From an uncultured Pelagibacteraceae bacterium (GTDB lineage Bacteria > Pseudomonadota > Alphaproteobacteria > Pelagibacterales > Pelagibacteraceae), in NCBI GenBank assembly GCA_902613755.1, contig CACMIH010000004.1, forward strand, positions 1 through 64,000: 64,000 nucleotides of DNA, written 5' to 3'. The first letter of the stretch is position 1, and each line of letters opens with the position of its first letter. The notes beneath the pieces were generated by a model. That model saw only the letters and a list, made by a program, of their open reading frames with translations, was not told the DNA's origin and made no database searches. Below, piece by piece: positions 9,012-17,752 of this stretch. Position numbers and translations under genes: made by a program.

Positions 9012-10181
9012 TTAACTCTTAATATGGAGCTCTTTTGGAAAATTACAGAACAATTCTGATCCATTCTCAGTAACTCTAATAGCCTCTGAAGCTTCAACAC
9101 CCCAGTCTCCGAACTGCATCACTGCTATCATATGAAAACAAACATTAGGCTCAAGTACTGTCATATCTCCTTTATAAATATTAAGTGTATGCTCACCCCA
9201 ATCAGGTGGATAACCAATTCCAATGGAGTAACCTGTTCTAGATTTTTTTTCTATTCCATACTTATCTAGAATTTTCCAAAAGGCTTGGGCAACATCATCT
9301 GCTGTATTTCCAGGTTTGATTGCACTAATTCCAGCATTCAGTGCTTCGATAGTTTTATTCATTGTATCAATCTTTAATTGATTAGGTTTTCCTAGTAGAA
9401 CTGTTCTAGCCATTGGAGCATGATATCTCTTATAAACTCCAGATAATTCAATAATTGTAGCCTCTCCTTCTACAAATTTGTCTTGAGTTGCTGTTAAATG
9501 TGAAGCTGAAGTTCCTTTTCCTGTAGGAAGTAAAGTTGCAATACTAGAATACTCACCACCAAATTCTTCTGTACCGTAAAATAATGTTTTTTGAATTTCA
9601 CCTACAGCATCACACTGTCTAACACCTGGTTTAATTACTTCCACTGCAGTTTTCATTCCTTTTTCTGATATTTTTGCAGCAGATTTCATAAAACTAATTT
9701 CAGCATCAGATTTAACCAACCTTGCCCAATTAACTAAACGATCACTATCCTTTATTTGTGCGTTTGGTAATCCCTGTTTAATTTTTTCATAACAGAATGC
9801 AGTAAAATAATGGGCATCCATTTCAACACCTATATTTAGTTTGTCCCACTTTCTCTCTTTAATTATTTCAACTAAATAATCATAAGGATGTTTCGGCCAT
9901 TTATGAATGTAATTTTCATCGTAAACAATAACACTTTCGTTTTTTAAGTAAGTTGTAATATACGAACCAACAGCATCCTGTGCTCTTACAAAACATAAAG
10001 GTTCATCTGCATCTATATGAACAATGGCACATTGAGCATAATAAAAGGACCATGCATCATAACCTGTTAAATAATTCATATTATTTGTATCATGTGAAAT
10101 TAAAAGCTCGATGCCTTTTTCCTGCATCATTTTTTGAACTTTTTTTAATCTTTGTTTGTATTCTTCTTTACTAAATGACAT
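9012..10181 (-). CDS. doeA: M24-family hydrolase, creatinase/ectoine hydrolase (DoeA/EutD) type
   Basis: A 389-residue pita-bread-fold protein. The usual M24 metal-binding aspartates are replaced: the segment reads IIELSGVYKRYHAPMARTV, as in the metal-independent creatinase/DoeA branch. The GYPPDWGEHT segment and the C-terminal EASEAIRVTENG also match DoeA-like enzymes, which open the ectoine ring to N-acetyl-diaminobutyrate. I chose the ATG at 10181, which overlaps the upstream stop as TGATG, over a TTG three bases earlier. The adjacent EutA-like gene supports an ectoine-type role. However, no DoeB deacetylase or DoeD transaminase is visible, so another cyclic amidine or N-substituted substrate is possible. 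Confidence 0.66.
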   Translation of the reverse strand: MSFSKEEYKQRLKKVQKMMQEKGIELLISHDTNNMNYLTGYDAWSFYYAQCAIVHIDADEPLCFVRAQDAVGSYITTYLKNESVIVYDENYIHKWPKHPYDYLVEIIKERKWDKLNIGVEMDAHYFTAFCYEKIKQGLPNAQIKDSDRLVNWARLVKSDAEISFMKSAAKISEKGMKTAVEVIKPGVRQCDAVGEIQKTLFYGTEEFGGEYSSIATLLPTGKGTSASHLTATQDKFVEGEATIIELSGVYKRYHAPMARTVLLGKPNQLKIDTMNKTIEALNAGISAIKPGNTADDVAQAFWKILDKYGIEKKSRTGYSIGIGYPPDWGEHTLNIYKGDMTVLEPNVCFHMIAVMQFGDWGVEASEAIRVTENGSELFCNFPKELHIKS

Positions 10182-10927
10182 CAATTTACTTGGAATAATT
10201 TTCCAAACCCTTCAACTGAATTATTTTTTTTAATTTTTACAAGGGTGTCCCAAATTAAAGCCTGATTACTAGATAAAACTATTGTATTTAATTTTTTTTC
10301 TAATTTATCGATAATTTCTAGAACTGGTAAAGCAGTACATGAAACAAATAAAGCATCAGCACCTTTCAAGTCTATTTTTGATAATACTTCATACAAATAA
10401 TCTTGATCGACTTTTCCAATATCATAATCATCTTGAATATCAAAATAAGAATTGGATGTAACTTCAAAACCTTCACTTTTAAAATAATCTAAAACATCGT
10501 CATTTAATTTTTTGATATAAGGTGTAAAAATTGAAACTTTATTAATATTTAATTTCTTTAAAGCTTGTATGGCTGCAGTGCTCGGAGTTGATACTTCTGC
10601 CATTGGTTTAGCTGCTTTAACTTTTTGTTCAATTGAATCATGTCCTGCCGCAATAGTACCTGAAGTGCATCCATAAACTACACAATCCAAATCTTGATCA
10701 GGTAAAATATCTTTTGTTACATCAGTAACTTTATTAGACATTTTGATGAGATTTTCTTTCGTGAGAGGGTTGTAGCACTCAATCCGGTTAACGAAAAAAT
10801 CAATTTTCTTATCTTTAATTACATTTATAAAATCTTTCTCAATCATAAAGTCACTTGCAAGAGCAATAAGACCAACTCTAGGATTAGATTTTCCAATAAA
10901 CTTAGGATCTATTTTTGTTGAATTCAT
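10181..10927 (-). CDS. Asp/Glu racemase-superfamily protein, EutA / maleate isomerase-like
   Basis: A 248-residue protein of the Asp/Glu/hydantoin racemase superfamily. The two catalytic cysteine loops are visible as VYGCTSGT and FVSCTALPVLE. This spacing is typical of the EutA, maleate cis-trans isomerase and arylmalonate decarboxylase branch. The gene is first in the minus-strand run and overlaps the DoeA-like gene by one base. In ectoine-utilising bacteria eutA clusters with eutD/doeA, so a linked role is likely. The chemistry of EutA itself is not settled to my knowledge. Confidence 0.65.
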   Translation of the reverse strand: MNSTKIDPKFIGKSNPRVGLIALASDFMIEKDFINVIKDKKIDFFVNRIECYNPLTKENLIKMSNKVTDVTKDILPDQDLDCVVYGCTSGTIAAGHDSIEQKVKAAKPMAEVSTPSTAAIQALKKLNINKVSIFTPYIKKLNDDVLDYFKSEGFEVTSNSYFDIQDDYDIGKVDQDYLYEVLSKIDLKGADALFVSCTALPVLEIIDKLEKKLNTIVLSSNQALIWDTLVKIKKNNSVEGFGKLFQVN

Positions 10928-10984
10928 ATTTTAAAAAGTGAATATATCATAAGTTCTTTAATAATCATTAATATTAAAATAGGC

Positions 10985-11836
10985 ATGAATATAAAAGATA
11001 CTTTTGTTGCTTGTCTTGTGCCTATTTTTTTAGGCTTCGGTTTTGTAATTGCTAAACCAGCATTTGAATCTTTTCCTCCTGTTCTTTTAATGGGTATCAG
11101 ATTTATATTTGCTGCATCATTATTAATTTGGTGGTTTCCAATTCCAAAAGGATATTTAAAAAGAATTTTTGCTGCGTCATTAGTAGCTAATACGTTGCAA
11201 TATAGTATTACATATACTGGTTTAGATTTAATTGATGCATCTTCAGCAGTTCTTTTGGTTCAGATGGAAGTTCCGTTTGGAGTTATTTTTGCTTACTTCT
11301 TGCTTAAAGAAAAACCAACTATTAGAGCTTTGACTGGTATAGCTATTGCTTTTGTTGGTGTTTATATTTTAACTGGATCTCCTAACTTGGACGGAAAATT
11401 TATTGGAATTGGTCTTACAATTTTAGGATCTGCTATATGGGCTCTTGGACAAGTTATGGTTAAACCTTTAAGCAAGGAAATAAATCCATTAGCTTTAGTT
11501 GCTTGGTTAGCGTTATTCTCAGGACCAATTTTAATAATTCTATCTGCAATAATTGATGGAAATACAATTAATTATTTAACTAATGCCAAAGTTGATCACT
11601 GGATTATTGCAATTTATATTGGTTTCATCATGCAACCTATTACTTATGGTTGTTTCTATTACGTTTTAAAAAACAACCCACTTTATAAAGTTCTTCCAAT
11701 TGTTACCATGGGTATTCCACCAACAGGATTATTAGCTGCAATTTTTCTTTTAGGAGAAAAACCAACTCCAGAATTGTTCATAGGTGGTGCAATAATAATA
11801 GTGGGTGTAATTTTAATTATATTTACAAAAAAATAA
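10985..11836 (+). CDS. EamA/DMT-family transporter
   Basis: A 283-residue inner-membrane protein with about ten transmembrane segments in two EamA repeats. The second repeat begins near IGLTILGSAIWALGQV. It is divergent from the EutA-like gene with a short shared promoter region. DMT transporters move metabolites such as amino acids or amines, in or out. Its position next to the ectoine-type genes is suggestive only. The next gene starts 3 bases after its stop. Confidence 0.82.
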   Translation: MNIKDTFVACLVPIFLGFGFVIAKPAFESFPPVLLMGIRFIFAASLLIWWFPIPKGYLKRIFAASLVANTLQYSITYTGLDLIDASSAVLLVQMEVPFGVIFAYFLLKEKPTIRALTGIAIAFVGVYILTGSPNLDGKFIGIGLTILGSAIWALGQVMVKPLSKEINPLALVAWLALFSGPILIILSAIIDGNTINYLTNAKVDHWIIAIYIGFIMQPITYGCFYYVLKNNPLYKVLPIVTMGIPPTGLLAAIFLLGEKPTPELFIGGAIIIVGVILIIFTKK

Positions 11837-11839
11837 AAA

Positions 11840-12619
11840 ATGAAAAAAAAAATATTTTATTTTTTCATTTTTATAATCACCATCTTAATCATATTTTTAA
11901 ATTTTAAGGGACCAAGATACACTGGCGTAGATTACTTGGTTTATAAAGAAAAAATCTCAAACTTTCAAAAAATTAAAGAATTCTATATAAGATACTATAA
12001 TTATAAACAGTTGGTAAAAAAAATAACTTATAATCTTGAAAAAGAAAAAGATGAAATAATAAAAATTTCAGAATGGATATATTTTAATATAAATAAAAAA
12101 TCTAATGAAGACGTAACAATTGATAGTCATCCCTGGACAATCGTAGAGAGACAAATTGGTGTTAAGGATCAATTTTCAGATATTTTATCAGTTTTATTAG
12201 TTATAAATAAAATTGAATCATTCTTCATAGCAAAAATTATTGAATATAAAGAATCTGATCCATTAACCTTCTTTAAATATAAGGATAAATGGTCAATTAT
12301 AGACCCTTATTATGGTATCTATTTTATAAATAATCAAAAAGAATTTTGCAGCATAGAAGAACACAAAAAAAAAAAGTGTGCCTTAATACATTTAAAATAC
12401 GGTAAAATATCTGATGACAAAATTAGTGAAATATTTTTTGATAAAGACTTTAAAAATTATAATGACCTAAATTCTCATTATAATTTAATTTTTCGATCAA
12501 TCCCTTCAACAGAAGATATTGAAAATACTAATAAATATTTGAGAGGTGGGAGGTCATATGTTCAAACACCAATACATAGGCTAGTTTATCAAATTCAAAA
12601 GTATTTGAATTTAATTTAA
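11840..12619 (+). CDS. Membrane-anchored degenerate transglutaminase-like protein
   Basis: A 259-residue protein with one N-terminal hydrophobic segment (about residues 5-21) and a soluble remainder. Residues 94-115 (around DSHPWTIVERQIGVKDQF) and KWSIIDPYYG about 55 residues later resemble the core of bacterial transglutaminase-like proteins (G-x-C-D-Q ... W-x-x-x-D-P). The position of the catalytic Cys is Lys109, and no obvious catalytic His precedes the WSIIDP segment. If the homology is right, the protein has probably lost enzymatic activity. It is tightly coupled to the DMT transporter gene. Function unknown. Confidence 0.5.
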   Translation: MKKKIFYFFIFIITILIIFLNFKGPRYTGVDYLVYKEKISNFQKIKEFYIRYYNYKQLVKKITYNLEKEKDEIIKISEWIYFNINKKSNEDVTIDSHPWTIVERQIGVKDQFSDILSVLLVINKIESFFIAKIIEYKESDPLTFFKYKDKWSIIDPYYGIYFINNQKEFCSIEEHKKKKCALIHLKYGKISDDKISEIFFDKDFKNYNDLNSHYNLIFRSIPSTEDIENTNKYLRGGRSYVQTPIHRLVYQIQKYLNLI

Positions 12620-12670
12620 TTGTTTTGATCTTTAAAATATTTAGATTTATTAATTGAAAAAGGAGCAAAA

Positions 12671-13612
12671 ATGAAAATAGGTTTTATAGGTCTGGGAAAT
12701 GTAGGGGGTAAACTTGCCAGAAGTTTGTTAAGAAAAAATTTTAATTTAACTGTAATAGACTTAAATAATAAATTAACTAAAATTTTTGAGGAATTAGGAG
12801 CTAAAATTATAAATTCTCCAAAAGAATTAGCTGAGCAAGTTGATTTAGTAATTACTTGTTTGCCATCTCCAAAAATTTGTGCCGAAGTTATGGAAGGTAA
12901 AAACGGAATATTAGATGGACTTTCTGAAAATAAAATTTGGCTTGAAATGAGCACAACAGATGAAGCAGAAGTTAAAAGATTGGGGAGAAAAGTTTTTGAA
13001 AAAAAAGCTATTGCTTTAGATGGTCCTGTAAGTGGTGGTTGTCATAGAGCTGCTACAGGTAATATTGCAATATTTGTTGGTGGAGAGAGAAAAGCTTTTG
13101 AAAAAATATTGCCAGCCCTAACAGTCATGGGTAAAAAAGTGTTACATACTGGGGAATTGGGAAGTGCATCAGTTTTAAAAGTAATTACAAATTATTTAGC
13201 ATCAGTTCATTTAGTGGCATTAGGTGAAGCATGGACAGTGGCAAGAAAATCAAATTTAGATCTAGCCAAAACATATAAAGGAATAGCTGTTTCTTCGGGA
13301 AACTCTTTTGTTCATGAAACCGAGAGTCAGGTTATTTTAAATGGTTCCTATAATATAAATTTTACAATGGATCTTGTTTTGAAAGATACAGGTTTATTTG
13401 ATGACTTAGCTAAAAAATTAAATGCTCCTTTAGAAATTTCTCCAAAGATAGTTGAGATATTTAAAGATGGACAAAAAAAATATGGTTCAAGAGCATGGTC
13501 ATCAATGATTGTAAAAAGAATGGAAGATTTAAATCAAATTAATTTTAGAGCTAAAGGTTTTCCTGATGAGCTTGTGGATAATGAACCAGAAGAAAAAGGC
13601 TATGAAATTTAA
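12671..13612 (+). CDS. 3-hydroxyisobutyrate dehydrogenase-family NAD(P)-dependent oxidoreductase
   Basis: A 313-residue beta-hydroxyacid dehydrogenase. The dinucleotide loop GLGNVGGKLA follows the first strand. The substrate-binding motif appears as DGPVSGGCHRAATG, and the catalytic Lys lies in the expected helix (KVITNYLAS). The family reduces or oxidises 3-hydroxyisobutyrate, tartronate semialdehyde or related hydroxyacids. An AAGGAG site lies upstream of the ATG. The aldehyde dehydrogenase gene begins 21 bases later, so the pair may convert a hydroxyacid to an aldehyde and on to an acid. The real substrate is unknown. Confidence 0.8.
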   Translation: MKIGFIGLGNVGGKLARSLLRKNFNLTVIDLNNKLTKIFEELGAKIINSPKELAEQVDLVITCLPSPKICAEVMEGKNGILDGLSENKIWLEMSTTDEAEVKRLGRKVFEKKAIALDGPVSGGCHRAATGNIAIFVGGERKAFEKILPALTVMGKKVLHTGELGSASVLKVITNYLASVHLVALGEAWTVARKSNLDLAKTYKGIAVSSGNSFVHETESQVILNGSYNINFTMDLVLKDTGLFDDLAKKLNAPLEISPKIVEIFKDGQKKYGSRAWSSMIVKRMEDLNQINFRAKGFPDELVDNEPEEKGYEI

Positions 13613-13633
13613 TTAATATGCTAAGATTATTAA

Positions 13634-15067
13634 ATGTTAGATAAAAGAAAATTTTACATAAACGGTAAATGGGTTGACCCGATTGAAAAAAATGACTTTG
13701 AAGTAATCAACCCTTGCAATGAAGATCCTTGCGCAATTATTTCATTGGGATCAAAAAAAGATACAGATAATGCAGTTAAAGCTGCAAAGACTGCTTTTGA
13801 AACCTGGAAAGAAACTAGTAAAGAGGAAAGATTGGATTTGCTCGAAAAATTATTAGCAGTTTACAAAAAAAGATTTGGAGAAATGGCAGAGGCTATTTCA
13901 CTCGAAATGGGTGCGCCAATGGATTGGGCAACAAATGTTCAAACTGGATCTGGACAAACGCACCTAGAAGATTTTATTTTAAGACTAAAAGACTTCAAAT
14001 TTGATGAACATTTTGATCAAAAATCTAATAACCATATTTATTATGAGCCAATAGGAGTTTGCGGTTTAATTACTCCTTGGAATTGGCCAATCAACCAAAT
14101 AGCTCTCAAGGTAGTTCCTGCATTTGCAACTGGATGCACAATGATTCTAAAGCCATCAGAAATAGCACCACTTTCAGGAATGCTATTTGCAGAAATGATT
14201 GACGAAGTTGGTTTTCCAAAAGGAGTATTTAATCTGGTTAATGGAGATGGGGAAGGAGTAGGAACTCAAATATCTAGCCATCCCGATATTGATATGGTTT
14301 CCTTTACAGGCTCAACACGTGCAGGAAGATTAATTTCAAAAAATGCAGCTGAAACTATAAAAAGAGTTTGCTTAGAACTTGGTGGCAAAGGTGGAAATAT
14401 AGTTTTTGCCGATAGTTATAAGAATGCAGTTAGAGATGGCATAAGAAATGTAATGAGTAATTCAGGTCAATCATGTGATGCTCCAACAAGAATGTTGGTT
14501 GAAAAATCTATTTATGAAAGAGCAGTAAATGAAGCAGTTGATGAGGCAAATAAAATAAAAGTAGATCAAGCATCGAAAAAAGGAGATCATATTGGTCCTG
14601 TAATTTCAAAAACTCAATACAATAAGATTATAAATTTAATTGAAAGTGGAATATCTGAGGGTGCAACATTGGCAGCAGGAGGACCTGAATTACCTAATGG
14701 ATTAAATAAAGGTTATTTTATTAAACCAACTATTTTCACAAATGTCACAAATGAAATGAGAATTGCAAAAGAAGAAATTTTTGGCCCAGTACTTTCCATA
14801 ATACCTTTTGAAAGTGAAGATGAAGCAGTAAATATTGTAAATGATACATCTTATGGTTTAGGAAATTATTTACAAACAGAGGATAAAAATAAAGCTCACA
14901 GAGTTGCAAAAAAACTAAGATCAGGATGTGTTTATATCAATGGAAATGCAGCTGACGCTGGAACACCATTTGGGGGATATAGACAATCAGGAAATGGAAG
15001 AGAAGGCGGAGTTTGGGGGCTTGAAGAATATTTAGAAGTAAAAACTGTTACAGGCTGGAAAGATTAA
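13634..15067 (+). CDS. NAD(P)-dependent aldehyde dehydrogenase
   Basis: A 477-residue aldehyde dehydrogenase. The TPWNWP cofactor segment, the FTGSTRAGR loop, the general base Glu in LELGGKGG and the nucleophilic Cys in SGQSCDAPTR are all present, as is the EEIFGPVLS motif. Oxidation of an aldehyde to the acid is secure; the specific aldehyde is not. It follows the hydroxyacid dehydrogenase by 21 bases. Its last 20 bases overlap the convergent 2H-phosphoesterase gene. Confidence 0.9.
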   Translation: MLDKRKFYINGKWVDPIEKNDFEVINPCNEDPCAIISLGSKKDTDNAVKAAKTAFETWKETSKEERLDLLEKLLAVYKKRFGEMAEAISLEMGAPMDWATNVQTGSGQTHLEDFILRLKDFKFDEHFDQKSNNHIYYEPIGVCGLITPWNWPINQIALKVVPAFATGCTMILKPSEIAPLSGMLFAEMIDEVGFPKGVFNLVNGDGEGVGTQISSHPDIDMVSFTGSTRAGRLISKNAAETIKRVCLELGGKGGNIVFADSYKNAVRDGIRNVMSNSGQSCDAPTRMLVEKSIYERAVNEAVDEANKIKVDQASKKGDHIGPVISKTQYNKIINLIESGISEGATLAAGGPELPNGLNKGYFIKPTIFTNVTNEMRIAKEEIFGPVLSIIPFESEDEAVNIVNDTSYGLGNYLQTEDKNKAHRVAKKLRSGCVYINGNAADAGTPFGGYRQSGNGREGGVWGLEEYLEVKTVTGWKD

Positions 15068-15767
15068 TACTTTTAAATTCTAACATATTTTCAAAAATAC
15101 ACATTTCAGGTTTTGTAAAAGTAATTTTTGGAAACTTTTTACTAAAATCTAAAAATAGATTTTTATTAAATTCAATTAAGTTTTTTATTTCAATTTGGTT
15201 AAGTTCTCTCAGGATATATGCCAAAGTAATATGGAAATTATATCTTTGATGGTTTTCAAATTTAATTTTCAATAAACTACTTAGTTCATCTCTACAATTT
15301 CTTAATATTTTTTCATCCTTTTCAGAAAATGGTTCTAAAATAATACTGTAACCACCAAAAAACATTTTTAATTTAAAATTCAATTCTTCTGGAAAGATAT
15401 AGTGCTGGATTCTTTTATTTAACTCAAAAGCTATATCTTTGTAATCCATATCAGGATCTATATCTGATGGCCAATAATTGGTGTTTTTAGTATTTAAATT
15501 ACAACAATCAAATAATGTCATATGAAAACTGGATGAAGGTAAATAGAAATAAGTTTTTTCAGGATTAAAATTTTCTATATTTTTTTGGAAACTAATTATT
15601 TGATCAGATAAATCGGTATTAAGAGGAATATTACAAATTATTGTGCAGCCTGGAAATGGTAAAGGGTTTCCTCTATCATCAAATTTATTTTCTGCACCTT
15701 TTAAAGTATATCCTTCAAGTTTTCCTGCTAAAAATTTCTCTTGGTTATTAACTATATTTAAATCCAT
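15048..15767 (-). CDS. DUF1868-like 2H phosphoesterase
   Basis: A 239-residue cytosolic protein with two HxT motifs, HMT at 82-84 and HIT at 179-181, the signature of 2H phosphoesterases. The N-terminal segment KFDDRGNPLPFPGCT (28-42) matches what I know of DUF1868 proteins. The superfamily opens 2',3'-cyclic phosphates or related phosphodiesters. It is the last gene of the Ugp operon, 9 bases after ugpQ, so a role in processing small cyclic or diester phosphates from glycerophosphodiesters is a reasonable guess but unproven. Confidence 0.75.
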   Translation of the reverse strand: MDLNIVNNQEKFLAGKLEGYTLKGAENKFDDRGNPLPFPGCTIICNIPLNTDLSDQIISFQKNIENFNPEKTYFYLPSSSFHMTLFDCCNLNTKNTNYWPSDIDPDMDYKDIAFELNKRIQHYIFPEELNFKLKMFFGGYSIILEPFSEKDEKILRNCRDELSSLLKIKFENHQRYNFHITLAYILRELNQIEIKNLIEFNKNLFLDFSKKFPKITFTKPEMCIFENMLEFKSINLSSL

Positions 15768-15776
15768 TAAGATAAA

Positions 15777-16697
15777 CTAAAACCATTTTATATTTTCTTT
15801 CTCACAAAGTTCTTTCAACCTTAGTGGATAATCTGTCATAATACCATCTACACCGTACTCAACCATCTTTAACATTTCGTACTCTTTGTTTACTGTCCAT
15901 ACATTTACTGGCAAATCTTCTTGATGAGAAATATCTACTAATTTTTTTGTTATATCTTTTCGGTATGGATGCCAAGCTTTTCCACCTTGTGACTTTATAA
16001 TTTTTGGCAATTCATGATCTTCAAAATAAGGCAAAAAACTCAACCATGGAGATCTGTTGTAAATAGTTTGATTAATATTAATTCCTGTCAAATGTTGAGT
16101 TAAGTAAGCTCTTGGAATTTCAGGATACTGATTTTTAATTACTGATAAAGTTCTCCAATCAAATGATGAAACGATTATTTTATCTTTTAAAGATGACTCA
16201 TTTATATCGTTCATAATTAATTTTACTGTATCTTCTGGTTCTGGTGTCAAATTTTCTTCCTCTGGTGTAGATTTAATTTCTAAATTTATTAATAATTTTT
16301 CAGATTTATTTTTTGAAGACATTTCTAATAATTCAGAAAGTTTTGGTATTCTTTGGTTTTCTAATTTTTTTTGATTAATAAATCTTCTTCCATATCTGGA
16401 TAATTTATTTACAGAACCTACATCAAACTTTGAAAGTTCTTCATAAGTTAAATCAAATATTTTTATATTTTCATCCTCTATCCAATTTCCCTCATTATCT
16501 TTTGTTCTACTTGGATCTAATCTAAAGTCATGAGCAATAACTGGTACGAGATCCTTAGAAATTAATATATCTGTTTCGTATGCATTAATATTATTTTCAA
16601 ATAAATATTTGAAACTTTCTAAAGTGTTTTCAGGAAGATCTCCTCTGGCTCCTCGATGTCCATAAATTTTTATATGATTTGGTTTACTTAAAATCAA
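15777..16697 (-). CDS. ugpQ: Glycerophosphodiester phosphodiesterase
   Basis: A 306-residue GDPD-family enzyme that hydrolyses glycerophosphodiesters to glycerol-3-phosphate and an alcohol. HRGARGDLPENT at residues 14-25 gives the first catalytic His and Arg. ETDI and AHDFRLDPS follow with the metal ligands and second His, and TVNKEYEMLKMVEYGVDGIMTDYP is the usual C-terminal segment (two parts). No signal peptide is seen, so it acts in the cytoplasm on imported substrate. A TTG start two bases after the ugpC stop appears to be used, since no ATG is nearby. It belongs to the Ugp operon. Confidence 0.9.
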   Translation of the reverse strand: MILSKPNHIKIYGHRGARGDLPENTLESFKYLFENNINAYETDILISKDLVPVIAHDFRLDPSRTKDNEGNWIEDENIKIFDLTYEELSKFDVGSVNKLSRYGRRFINQKKLENQRIPKLSELLEMSSKNKSEKLLINLEIKSTPEEENLTPEPEDTVKLIMNDINESSLKDKIIVSSFDWRTLSVIKNQYPEIPRAYLTQHLTGININQTIYNRSPWLSFLPYFEDHELPKIIKSQGGKAWHPYRKDITKKLVDISHQEDLPVNVWTVNKEYEMLKMVEYGVDGIMTDYPLRLKELCEKENIKWF

Positions 16698-16699
16698 AT

Positions 16700-17752
16700 T
16701 TAATTAACTCTTTTGCCAGTACTTTTATCAAAAATATAATATTTATTGTTCTCAATATTTAGACTTAGATTAGAATCTTTTTCAATAGTTTGATTTCCTG
16801 GGCACCTGTAACAAAAGTCTTTTATATTTTTTAATTGACCATAAACAAGATTATCCGAACCAAGCTGTTCCACTAGGTCTACTTTTAAATTAATTAAACC
16901 ATTTTCAGATTGTACTAAATGCTCTGGTCTTATTCCTAAAGTAACTTCTCCTTCATGCTCAGTATTAACGTCTTTAATCTCAAAACCTTCTGCAGATAAT
17001 GTTTTATTTTTTAAATTACCATCTAAAAAATTCATTTGCGGTGAACCAATAAAACCAGCAACAAATAAAGATTTTGGATTATCATATATCTCAATAGGAG
17101 TACCAAGTTGTTCAATAATTCCATTATTAATTACTGCCAACCTATCAGCAAGTGTCATGGCCTCAACTTGATCATGCGTAACAAATATACTTGTTACTCC
17201 GACTTTTTGCTGGAGTTTTTTAATTTCAAGTCTCATCTGAATTCTTAATTTTGCATCTAAGTTTGAAAGAGGCTCGTCAAATAAGAATATTTTTGGATTT
17301 CTTACAATTGCTCTGCCCATCGCAACTCTTTGCCTTTGACCTCCGGATAACATTGAAGGTTTTCTCTGTAAATAATCTGAAATTTGTAACAGCTTAGCTG
17401 CATCATTTACTTTTTGCTCAATTGTTTCTTTGTCAATTCCTCTATTTTTTAGACCATAAGCTAAATTATTATAAACATTCATGTGTGGGTATAATGCATA
17501 GTTCTGAAACACCATTGCTACATCTCTTTCAGATGGATCAACTTCATTCATTAATTTTCCATCAAGATTAATATCACCCTCTGTAATATCCTCTAAACCT
17601 GCAACCATCCTTAATAAAGTTGATTTTCCACAACCACTAGGTCCTACAAAAACCATAAATTCTCCTTCATCAATACTTAATGAAGTTTCATGAACAGCCT
17701 TAGTTCCATTTGGGTAAATCTTAGTCACATTTTTTAAATCTAAAAAACTCAT
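16700..17752 (-). CDS. ugpC: Glycerol-3-phosphate-type ABC transporter ATPase
   Basis: A 350-residue ATPase of the MalK/UgpC group. Walker A is GPSGCGKST, the signature LSGGQRQRV, Walker B IFLFDEPLSNLDA, and the switch His is in VTHDQVEAMT. The regulatory C-terminal domain contains GSPQMNFLDG and GIRPEHL, typical of UgpC and MalK. It starts one base before the end of the second ugpE copy region and lies directly upstream of ugpQ. It energises uptake of sn-glycerol-3-phosphate or its diesters. Confidence 0.9.
   Translation of the reverse strand: MSFLDLKNVTKIYPNGTKAVHETSLSIDEGEFMVFVGPSGCGKSTLLRMVAGLEDITEGDINLDGKLMNEVDPSERDVAMVFQNYALYPHMNVYNNLAYGLKNRGIDKETIEQKVNDAAKLLQISDYLQRKPSMLSGGQRQRVAMGRAIVRNPKIFLFDEPLSNLDAKLRIQMRLEIKKLQQKVGVTSIFVTHDQVEAMTLADRLAVINNGIIEQLGTPIEIYDNPKSLFVAGFIGSPQMNFLDGNLKNKTLSAEGFEIKDVNTEHEGEVTLGIRPEHLVQSENGLINLKVDLVEQLGSDNLVYGQLKNIKDFCYRCPGNQTIEKDSNLSLNIENNKYYIFDKSTGKRVN

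Noticed and set aside
12616..12954. A 112-codon open frame on the minus strand
   Set aside because: It lies opposite the N-terminal coding region of the hydroxyacid dehydrogenase and has no recognisable motif.
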